Of a stretch of 64,000 nucleotides of DNA, positions 46,901 to 64,000 are shown in pieces. Position 1 is the first letter of the stretch; each line of letters starts with the position of its first letter. The stretch is taken from positions 25,467,065 through 25,531,064 of the forward strand of contig NC_044498.1 of NCBI RefSeq assembly GCF_902362185.1, written 5' to 3'. Source of the DNA: Chanos chanos. Lineage: Eukaryota; Chordata; Actinopteri; Gonorynchiformes; Chanidae. The translations under genes were made by a program, and so were the position numbers. The notes under the pieces are model-generated. The model had not been told where the DNA came from. It was given only the letters and a program-made list of their open reading frames with translations, and did no database searches.

Positions 46901-49900
46901 CGGGGGGAGCAGGCCCAGGGACAGCAGGGCACAAAGTCATTCAGCCGGCCAGGGGAAGGTGCCACATCCAGGAAAGAGGTGCAGACATCGACCACTCACA
47001 CAAAGAGAAGAGAGCAGGTTAATGACAGAAACTGACCAGGTTAAGATAAGAGCAGAGGAGAGGGAGGAGAGAGAGAGAATTTTAAATGTTAATAGGAGGA
47101 CTTTAAAATCAGCCCTCATGTGAATTGGGAGCCAGTGAAGGGAAGCCAGGACGGGAGTGATGTGATCGAACTTCCTAGTTCGGGTCAGGATTCTGGCAGC
47201 AGCATTCTGGACGAGCTGAAGACTGGTGCTAGAGGCAGGCAAACCAGAGTACAGAACGTTACAGTAGTCGAGGCGAGACGTGACAAATGCATGGACAATG
47301 GTTTCTGCATCAGCTAAACATAGTAGGGGCCTAATTTTGGCAATAAATATACAATACAATACACAATACAGGACCTGCAATACATATACTATAAACAATA
47401 CAATGTACAGTACAATGTACATCTGCAGTATGAAATACACAATACAGTATACACGGCTCCAGACTAACATTTTACATTGGTTGCACCGGTGCGCCTAACT
47501 TTTTCATTTACGTGCACCAGCACATAATATAGGTGCACCCAAATTTTTTTACCACGCCTTTTGGCACTGCAATAATACATTTTAAGCCTTACCTTTTTTG
47601 TCAGTTCCCATACACGGGGGGGGGGCTGCTCTGCTGGCCATGCACCTGTCAGGGCACAGGACGTCAGGTGCGTAGCCAACGGACAGGCCTGACGGGCCTA
47701 GGCCCGCCCAAAAGATGCATAGGCTACCCGATTCCTGGCCGGGCCACCAAAGACATGCAGGTTAGGCGAATTGGAGACACTACATTGCCCCTAGGTATGA
47801 ATGTGTATGTTTTTTTGTTTTTTTAAAATCCGTGTAAAATATAAAGTCTTAGAACGTCTTAAATTTAGTTTTTGATATTCAGGTCAAAAAATGTCTTAAA
47901 TGTCTAGAATTGTAGGAGGGGAGGCATGTTCAGTCTGTTTTATTACACCGGTATTTTATATCCTACAACAGTGACCATTTCCGCAACGTCCAATATCTAT
48001 TTGTTTGTACGTTAAAGAGGTAGCGTACACTAGGTGCTTGTGTGTCCGCTTGTGTGGCTGTGATCTGCATTTTAACTTAGAAGAAGAATGTGTTTATCCA
48101 GCTTACGATTTAAGGGCTGAGGCAGGGAAAATGGAAAAAAACCAAAAGCACGATGCTGCAAGCAAGCGTCAGGCACAAGTGCTATGCTAGCACCCGAAAA
48201 GTACGCCCATCGAGTCGTTCACTGCTGCTGCGGTGGTAAATGCAGGGGGACTTTTTTCCATTGGGTTGGGTCTATCACCATACAGTTTTATTTTCGTTAA
48301 TGAGAAGGCAGTTATGTTATCTAATGTGCGCCGAATATTTCTGTCATTCAAATTCAGTAAAACTCAATAACTGTGTATACTGTAGTCTAGTTTGTCGATT
48401 TCTTTTGCTGTGGTAATAATATTATTTTTTCCCCTTTCAGAGGTATTTAAAAGGTCTTAAAAGTCATTAAATTTATACTTAAAAATGTGCAGCTACCCTG
48501 GTTATCTGTGTAAACAACAGCTGTTAGCATGACATTGCCATACCACCGTCGGCCGGCTTACGTCACTTCAGCGTTCCTACTGGCGGTACAAATGCAAACA
48601 GGAAAAAAGCCCTAGAACAGGGGTGGGCAAATCCGATCCTGGAGGGCCATGGTCCTGCTGTTTTTCTTGTCGACCAACTAAATACAGTCTCTGATTGGCT
48701 GAAGAGCATGCACACCTGTTTTCAAAGTGAAAATCAACAGATAGTTAAGAGGTGAAAACAAAAACCAGCAGGACACCAGCCCTCCAGGACTGGATTTGCC
48801 CACCCCTGCCCTAGAATGTATGTAGTTCTAGAGGGAGCTCCCCAGGGGGTCATTCTTCTTGGATGAGACCTTAGAACTGTTCGGTTTGAAAGCGCCTATT
48901 CACTTCAGCAGTAGCTTATAAAGAACGTGTAGGCTGGTGATGGACCATGAGTGAAAGCTGTGCCCACTCACTTTTGCCTACACCACTACAGGATGTGTCT
49001 CTAGGAAACACTGTGCTTTTTGAACGTTTCAATTTGGAATGTCGATGCTCCAGCAGCAAAAGCACTGTTCCCAGCCGTGCTTTGGTCGCACTCTTTGCAA
49101 TAAATGCAATGCATAATGTTGGCCGTTCTATCATATTTGTGCCACGGAAATTGGCAGAGTTGGGGCAGGTCTTTGCAGAATGCGAGTGGGAAAAAAATAA
49201 CGCTACACCCTGCATCGCATGTGTGACAAAAATGGTCGCACTCTGGAGCCATGATATACAATACAACAGACAACACCAGGACAGTGTGTAGTGTAATTCA
49301 ATAATTAAATGCTAAATGGTAGATGGTACATAGAATTCACAGTAGGTATGTGGTATGAGTGGTCGATATAGAGGCACAGAAGGTGGTAATGTGGTATGAG
49401 TAGTCAATACTAAAGGCACAGTGGTTCCACATAAATCCAAATACAACAAACAGTACAAGAGTTCAGGAGGTGTTAAGAAGGGTTACCGCCTTGGGATAGA
49501 AGCTGTTTTGGCATCGTGTGGTTTTGGTCTTGATAGACCTGTACCATCGCCTGGAAGGGAGTCTTACGAACAGGCTGTGGGCTCGGTAGGAGGGATCAGC
49601 CACAATCTTCCATGCACGTTTACTGGCTCTGGAGCTGTGTAGGTCCTTGATAGAGGGCAGGTAGCAGCCGATGACCCTCTGAGCCGTGCGTACGACGCTT
49701 TGTAGCTTGGCCTGGGAGCGGGCTGATGCAGAGTCGTACCAGACCATGATAGATGATGTCAGGACGCTCTCTACGATGGCCCTGGAGAACTGGACCAGGA
49801 TGCGTGGGCTGTTGCAGAAAGAATATCCATTGTTGTGCTTTCTTGGCTAGGGTGGTGATGTTGATGTCCCGTTTTAGTGTGTTGGAGATAGTGGAACTCA

Positions 49901-52900
49901 AATGATTCCACCTGAGTGACGTTAATTGCTGGGGGGAGTGGGCTGGAGCATTTTTTCGGTAGTCCATTATCATCTCCACTGGTTTTTTGGTGTTGCAATC
50001 CAGATTGTTGCTTGCACACCATGTCTCGAGGCAGTCAACCTCCCTCTGGTAGTTGGATTCATCATTGTTGGTGATGAGGCCTACTATTGTGGTGTCATCT
50101 GTGAATTTGATGATTTTGACAGATCGCCAGAGACGCAGTCATTGGTATACAGGGAGTAGAGCAGAGGGGACAGCACACAGCCTTGTGGGGCACCCGTGCT
50201 AACTGTGAGAGGATCAGGTGAGGGCCCAGTCTGACGTATTGTCTTCTGTTGGTGAGAAAGTTTGTAATCCACTGAAAGATGGAATAGTCAATGTTCAGCT
50301 GGGCCATTTTGCTGTGGAGAAGGTCTGGGATGACTGTATTAAAGGCTGAGCTAAAGTCCACAAACAGGACTCTAGCATAGGTGTCCGGTTTGTCAAGGTG
50401 CTGCAGGATGTAGTGGAGCCCCATGTTGACAGCATCCTCTGCTGAGTGACTGGGCCTGTATGAAAACTGCAAGGGGTCTGTAAGATGTTCAGCAGCGGCT
50501 TTGAGGTAGGAGAGGACCAGATGTTTGAATGTTTTCATGAGCACAGAGGTGAGTGCAACCGGTCTGTAATCGTTCAGGTGGGAGATTTTGGACTTTTTGG
50601 GAACTGGAACGATGACGGCTGATTTAAAGCAGTCGGGGACTCTGCATAGGTTCAGAGACTGATTGAAAATGTGAATACTGGAGCCTGCTTGCTGGCGCAG
50701 TGTTTGAGGGCAGCATGTGATGCCATGTCTGGGCCTCGAGCTTTGCAGGGGTTTTGTTTTTTGAAGAAGGACCGCACCTCTTGCTCAGAAATGGAAAGTG
50801 GAGTGGTGAGTGTGGGAGGAGGGGGGCAGACTGAGCATTCAGGGTAAAGGGCTGGCTGAGTGGAGGGGAGGTGAGAAATGGAACGGTGGGAGGTAGTGAC
50901 TAAGGTGGATGGGGAAAGGGAGATCCTTTGTGATTTGAATCTCCTGTGGAAAACATTTAATTGTCCTGGGAGTTTGGTGTCAACGGGGGCTTATTTTTAT
51001 TGTCTGTAGCCTGTGGCAGACTGTAATCCCTGCCAGCCAACTCTTGTGTCGTTGTTGCCGAATTTTTGTTCAGTTGAGTCTTTGTAGATCTTCTTTGCAT
51101 TGTGGATAGCTTTGTTGAGTGTGTACTTGGCCTTGATGTACACATCTGTCAGCACTCCTGCAGGCTACCTGTAGGTCAGTGTCTTACGTTTAGGGAAGTA
51201 GTAGCACAGAAATCTAAAAATGAAGAGTTGTATGATGCTGAGAAATACTAACTAAACCTGAAGTGATTGTCTGTTTTAAAAAAGTGTTCCTATGAAATAA
51301 AAATGCTTTTTAAATAAAAGTGTTTCTTTTTTTTTATGGAAAACAGGAATGTCCATTCCCGCTCTGCTGCCAAGGTCACCATAGGCACCATGAAAGAACT
51401 GGGCAAGGACCTCTAGCTAACACTGGAACACAAAATTCAAAATGGCTGTACTCTTTCAAAACCAGAGTGTGGTCTTATCACCAGCCTCATTAGGTTTTGT
51501 GTATTTCTCTCTCTGTCAGGGATTAGAGACGCACTGTTACACAATTTTGCAGGGAAGCCATCAGTGGCACTGGAGGCAGTACGAGCTGGATACTGCCTGT
51601 CCTTCCCCCCTGTCATCAGCACAAACCAACAGGTAAGAGGGTCATCTTACTCACCTGTTATTATATGCAATCCATCTCTTCCACACTAGTGTATGTGCCA
51701 AGGCAGGGATTCAGGCAGTGTTTGCCCACCAGATCTGACTTTTACAGGCAAGTTTCTGGGTGCTGTTGTCTGCTAGTGTTGGACCTTTTAGAATCCAGGT
51801 GCACTTTTAAAAGAACCATGTGCACTATAAGCAGTCTCACTTAAGGCCTTGTTGGAGAAACAGTGAATTCTAAAACCCATCAACTAGCTAGCTTACTTCA
51901 CCAAAGTATGAGGTAAGATATCACACTTTTCAGTCATGGTGAAGTATTGGTGTTTAGTTCAGGAGGACATTATTTGTTTCTCTTAAGGTGTTCTTTATTG
52001 ACAATATTGGAAGAGTGATCATTCATGTTCCCTTCACACCAACCTGGGAGTGGTCTGCATCCACTGGGCTTTAATCAACTCTGGAATACCATTAATGACA
52101 AAAACTACAAAATACAGACAAAAATAAGAATACTTAGGCCAGCCTATTACAATGAACAGCCACTGCTTAAAAAAAAACCCAAGCTGCTTAACTATCAAAT
52201 CCCATTTTTCAATTGATAAATAAATGATAAACATCTTAATCAGGCCACGCTGTACACAGACTTAAATTGCACATGGGCAACGCAGTCAAATTAGGAGTAG
52301 TCCTGACTGTTCTACACTCTGTAGTCTTGCTCATATTTTTAAAAGGTTCATTTCTTAAAAATATGGAACACATTTTACATGTTACAGTAATAAATGAAAA
52401 TGAAAAAATGTGTGCTTATATCTTAAAATTAAAATTAGACAATATATTCAAGTGGCCTACGCAGCACCAGGAAGTGACATGAGCTTAAACCAAGAGGTGC
52501 AGTTCTCTGTTTGTTTGCACTCTTGGTCACAAACACAATGACTTTATCAGGTTTCAAAGGGAAATAAGACTGGGTTTAACAATTGTGGAACCTCTGGTAA
52601 CCACATTCCTGGCAACCCTTCTGTGTACATGGAGTACATGTAGGCTTTATGGGAAAATTTCATGCTGCAAGAGACACACACTCACCAACCAAGAAGGGGA
52701 AAAGTATGTTATTCTGTAGATGTTTCTCCGATTTTTCTCTGTAAATTACTTGTCATTGCACCAGTTCATTTCAGAACTATTTCACACTAACATTGTTACA
52801 GTTACATGTAGGACTGCTTTTTCCATCACTTTCGTGATCACCTCCACTCTAGTGATTACTGTTATAGATAAATAAAGTATTTAGAAAAATATTGAAAGAT

Positions 52901-53505
52901 AGAAAAGGTGTTTAAGTCTAATCTAGTCATCCAGTGTATGTAAGTCACCACTGCACTGTTTCGTAACACATCCCCAACATTTACTGAAATGTCGTAATCT
53001 TTAAGTACTAGGCTACCTACAGGTGGTCATCACATGTTGGGAAAATGACATGTAGGGTTTGTCATTTAAGGGTTTAATTTGACTCAGCTCTCTTCTTAAC
53101 TCAAAGTATTTCAATATTAGGACTTTAATTAAGTTCCTGCTAATTCTGTGACATGTACCATGACGCAGAGAGTCAAGCTCATCAGACAGATTCCTCTGGA
53201 AAACATTTGCTTGGAGACAGACTGTCCTGCCTTAGGACCTGAAAAAAACGTAAGTTGTCTTGTGTATCAGGTGCAACTATGTAGATATATATGTTATCCA
53301 GTAGCTTATGCCATTTATCTAAGTCATGTGATCCCCCTCCTCCCCCTTTGTCACTTTTCAGGTCAGAAATGAGCCAAAAAACATAACTCTGTCATGTGAA
53401 CACATTGCTCGAGTGAAAGGAATTCCTTCAGAGATGGTTGCAGACGTCACTACGCAGAATGCCCTTCGCTTGTTCCCAAAACTCAAGAGAATTCTGAAAC
53501 CATAG
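43970..53505 (+). CDS. tatdn3: TatD-type metal-dependent hydrolase, TATDN3
   Basis: A TatD-family TIM-barrel hydrolase; the family cleaves DNA with divalent metal, and TATDN3's own substrate is poorly known. Ten exons: 43970-44026, 44271-44303, 44399-44472, 44894-44975, 45075-45137, 45897-46006, 51347-51402, 51520-51632, 53169-53249 and 53362-53505, giving 270 aa (human 274). Metal ligands are all present: HCH (His9, His11), Glu103 in AVGE, His143 in NVHSRS, His166 in LLHNF and Asp214 in [10 protein letters not shown]. Intron 7 uses a GC donor (GCAAGG at 51403); no GT site gives an in-frame join, and the GC join restores exact family length. Intron 6 (5.3 kb) is packed with nested mobile elements. 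Poly(A) signal AATAAA lies at 53613-53618. Confidence 0.94.
46258..47335 (-). mobile_element. Second LINE 3' fragment, nested
   Basis: Minus-strand translation gives [20 protein letters not shown], then [20 protein letters not shown] and [20 protein letters not shown], the C-terminal reverse-transcriptase flank common in fish non-LTR elements. The 3' end lies near 46258 (on + 'agcccaatatcactgtttac', 'tcaaagggctttac'). It is 5'-truncated and appears inserted in the tail of the larger LINE. Confidence 0.75.
47460..49254. mobile_element. Decayed DNA-transposon-like insertion, hAT-like zinc-finger traces
   Basis: The left part has 'ggttgcaccggtgcgcctaa' and 'gtgcaccagcacataatata', a palindromic-looking end seen in fish hAT-like repeats. 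The right part on the minus strand (about 48920-49254) encodes Cys/His-rich sequence: [12 protein letters not shown] and [17 protein letters not shown]...FKKHSVS. This resembles the TTF/BED-type zinc fingers of hAT-derived genes. The frames are short and interrupted. A younger hAT MITE (48618-48808) sits inside. Whether this is one element or several is unresolved. Confidence 0.45.
48618..48808. mobile_element. 191-bp hAT-type MITE with 8-bp target duplication
   Basis: The ends caggggtgggcaaatccgat (left) and tggatttgcccacccctg (right) form terminal inverted repeats of about 30 bp with two mismatches. The 8-bp sequence ccctagaa flanks both sides exactly (48610-48617 and 48809-48816), the target duplication length of hAT elements. 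There is no coding capacity, so it is non-autonomous. The intact duplication indicates a fairly recent insertion. Confidence 0.93.
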
Positions 53506-53640
53506 AAGGTTTACATATTCATATTAAGAATATGCACATTATTGAATTTATCTAAACTAACGCAGTGGAATCCACGTGATATATTATTTGACTGAAACCC
53601 CTGTATCTGTATAATAAAGCATATGCCACAGGACTTTTTT
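53506..53640 (+). terminator. tatdn3: tatdn3 3' UTR and poly(A) signal
   Basis: AATAAA at 53613-53618, about 110 bp after the stop, gives a short 3' UTR. A T-run follows. Confidence 0.65.
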
Positions 53641-53883
53641 TTTTAATTTTTATTTTAGTTTGTTTGTGAGATAGCCTACCCAGGGTCTGGCAGCTGGACA
53701 TTTTGCTGTCATTCACACCAGATGTGTCTTATCTGCAACAACAAGAATGAAATGGACCACATTAAATCGTATGTTGTGTATGTCGTATGTAGAAATGCTA
53801 ACAAAGACGACAGGGCCGTATCTAGCCTTCTATGTAAATCAAATGTTACACCCTGTTAATCCTCAGACTGTAAAAGGCAGGTG

Positions 53884-54153
53884 CTATATTTGCTCTTTAA
53901 AGTATAAACAGATGTCCTTACGGCTCTCCTCAAAATGTCTTCGCTCAGGATAACGGGTGATACTTCCAATCCAGGAAGATCTCGGTTCGGGTGACATCAT
54001 TTGCAAGGCGCCGATTTCAAAAGTGTGCTGCAAATGGCAAGCAAAGTGCCTTCTCTGAGATCGCTCCAACAATTTGCAGTCTGTTTCCACACAACACCAG
54101 GTTTCTCTTTGCATGTTTAGCTCAAACAATTTATCCTGTTTTGACTTCGTCAT
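53884..54153 (-). CDS. spata45: SPATA45-like small protein
   Basis: A single open frame of 89 codons on the minus strand, [20 protein letters not shown] to ICLYFKEQI. It carries spaced motifs [24 protein letters not shown] and YPERRHFEE. From memory, human SPATA45 (C1orf227), which lies on the opposite strand between TATDN3 and FLVCR1, has the same pattern: an N-terminal KRES-type block, a central KRHF, an RSSW and a terminal ERRHY. Place, strand, length (human about 98 aa) and motif order all agree. A possible donor (GTAAGG) just after the ERRHF block could mean that the last residues are replaced by another exon. Function is unknown beyond testis expression of the human gene. Confidence 0.65.
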   Translation of the reverse strand: MTKSKQDKLFELNMQRETWCCVETDCKLLERSQRRHFACHLQHTFEIGALQMMSPEPRSSWIGSITRYPERRHFEESRKDICLYFKEQI

Positions 54154-55285
54154 TCCTGAGCAGTTCTTCGGTGCAGCCGAAAAGGTGACCTGTAAACTTC
54201 TCTAGTGGTTATCTTGTTACCGTGGCCATGGAAACACGAGGCCCGAGCGATAGTGCGGATGAGTATGACAGAATTTAAAATGATCCTGGGGGGCACGGTT
54301 TTGAACTCCGAAAGAGTTGCACTTTATCACTTTCAAAATTGAATTCTGAAATCAAAAGAATTATGTTGTACATCAGAATTACAGTTTTGCCCCAGTTTAC
54401 ATTATGTCTATACAAACCAGTCACAGAGCACAGATGTTTTACACGACACCCCACAAAACAATGTTCACCCTACCAGCTCTTGGAACCTTCATTACTGTCA
54501 TATAGGCTATACTGGCATTCTGGGTTAAACTAAGATTAAGGATTAGCGGGAGACAAAGACCATATGGTCGGAGTGCGACTGGATCGGTTTCCATTAATTT
54601 AATTTAGTTTACTGAACGACGCTGAGATGACACAAAGTGAATGACAGTAAATATGTTTACTTTTATCATGAATCATATGGATGCTTGTTAGGCTATATGG
54701 GTGTCTGCGGTTTTCGTTAATAACTGTGAATGTTACGGACTTTAGAGAACATATTGCCAATCACAGAGTTGGAACCCAAATAACCAACGGCAGATGTACA
54801 GGCACTGTTTCAAATGTTGCATCAGACACTCGCTGTCGTCCCACCTCGTCTGCATTTTCATTGGTTCTAGTATTGTCGGAAGGCATCAGAGTGCTCGAGC
54901 TGTACGCCATGCCCCTCAGTTGAACGAACAAAACCACGGAAGCTTTGCACGACTAGTCCGTCGCCACTCTCATGGAATCACCGGGCTTGCCTGAAGGCAT
55001 CGCAGCCACGCACCTCCACACAAGCAGACGACTACATACACTTGTACCATTGTAAGCGTCAATGGTGGATTTTTACCGGAGTGTGTCACTGTGTATCTTA
55101 ATTACTGTCTCATTCAGATCACATTGCACATGGCTATCGCATCCTGTCGTTCCTCCAGTACAGAATGTGCGACATGTTGACAGTGCAATTCTTTCAAAAT
55201 AATACTTTAAAATGTTACAGTTAAGGACCAGAAGCTGTTAAAGACACTAGAAAAATCAGAACTGTTTTCAACTTAAAACAGCATC
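54154..55285. promoter_or_regulatory. spata45-flvcr1 intergenic region and flvcr1 5' region
   Basis: The divergent interval between the spata45-like ORF (-) and flvcr1 (+). It should hold the flvcr1 promoter and 5' UTR. CpG steps increase at about 54800-55030. A 'gttaccgtggccatggaaac' stretch at about 54218 looks like an imperfect RFX X-box next to the spata45-like ORF, which would fit a testis or ciliary gene. No coding exon is recognised. Confidence 0.4.
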
Positions 55286-63951
<8,666 letters not shown>

Positions 63952-64000
63952 TGTTCCAGGCAGGAGTGTGTGTGTAAGAAATCCTTAACACAAGGTTCCT

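Larger units (their letters stand above)
46083..51180 (-). mobile_element. Non-LTR retrotransposon (L2/CR1-like), fragmented by later insertions
   Basis: On the minus strand the body at about 49255-51180 encodes, in order, an endonuclease-RT linker (SLPQATDNK region), [14 protein letters not shown], the reverse transcriptase A box [10 protein letters not shown], the B box [20 protein letters not shown], a C box as [10 protein letters not shown] (consensus FADD), and the C-terminal region ([15 protein letters not shown]-like). At least two frame changes separate these parts, so it is dead. A 3' tail with a GATTCT-type repeat lies at 46083-46257 (on + cagaatcagaatcacctt), and matching AT/CA-rich tail sequence lies at about 47340-47460. 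One older element has therefore probably been split by insertions at about 46258-47335 and 47460-49254. It is antisense in tatdn3 intron 6. Clade is tentative. Confidence 0.75.

Noticed and set aside
50095-50544. 149-codon RT-bearing ORF as a host gene
   Set aside because: It is a LINE fragment whose reverse transcriptase boxes continue in other frames; no intact enzyme.

Overview
The window is vertebrate nuclear DNA, almost certainly from a teleost fish. The genes are split by GT-AG introns, the proteins align residue by residue with vertebrate families, and the background holds fish-type repeats: a V-SINE tail, Tc1 and hAT relics, L2/CR1-like LINEs and many CT, TG and AT microsatellites. 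The species cannot be named from the sequence. Gene names rest on protein features remembered from the families and on gene order; no search was run.

Layout. 1-5785: the last two coding exons of aig1 (+), with an intron filled by a TG/CA tract and a 2.3 kb, 25-bp-unit minisatellite. 8947-18465: adat2 (-) and pex3 (+), head to head across about 360 bp. 19526-29590: about 10 kb without a recognisable gene, holding microsatellites, a hairpin element and two clusters of E-box/bZIP-type sites. 29600-33640: atf3 (+) with a clear TATA/CRE promoter. 37480-39299: batf3 (-). 39922-43696: nsl1 (-), head to head with tatdn3 (+, 43970-53505) across 273 bp. 53884-54153: a small ORF (-) that fits spata45. 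55286-63951: flvcr1 (+), complete to its stop codon.

The gene order joins two blocks that lie on different human chromosomes: AIG1-ADAT2-PEX3 (6q24) and ATF3-BATF3-NSL1-TATDN3-SPATA45-FLVCR1 (1q32). The join falls in the 10 kb gene-free stretch. The neighbours do not form one pathway. They cover lipid ester hydrolysis (aig1), tRNA wobble inosine (adat2), peroxisome biogenesis (pex3), bZIP transcription factors (atf3, batf3), the kinetochore (nsl1), a TatD-type metal-dependent hydrolase (tatdn3) and membrane transport (flvcr1). Spliced models were built by hand for six complete genes (adat2 187 aa, pex3 366, atf3 203, batf3 122, nsl1 255, tatdn3 270) plus flvcr1 (535 aa). All keep frame across every junction.

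No previously undescribed biological system is evident. The most useful points for a second look are the nested higher-order structure of the aig1 minisatellite (open in three frames), a GC-AG intron in tatdn3, the spata45-like ORF, repeated GTCACATGAC sites upstream of atf3, a C-terminal extension of Atf3, and a pile-up of nested transposons in tatdn3 intron 6.
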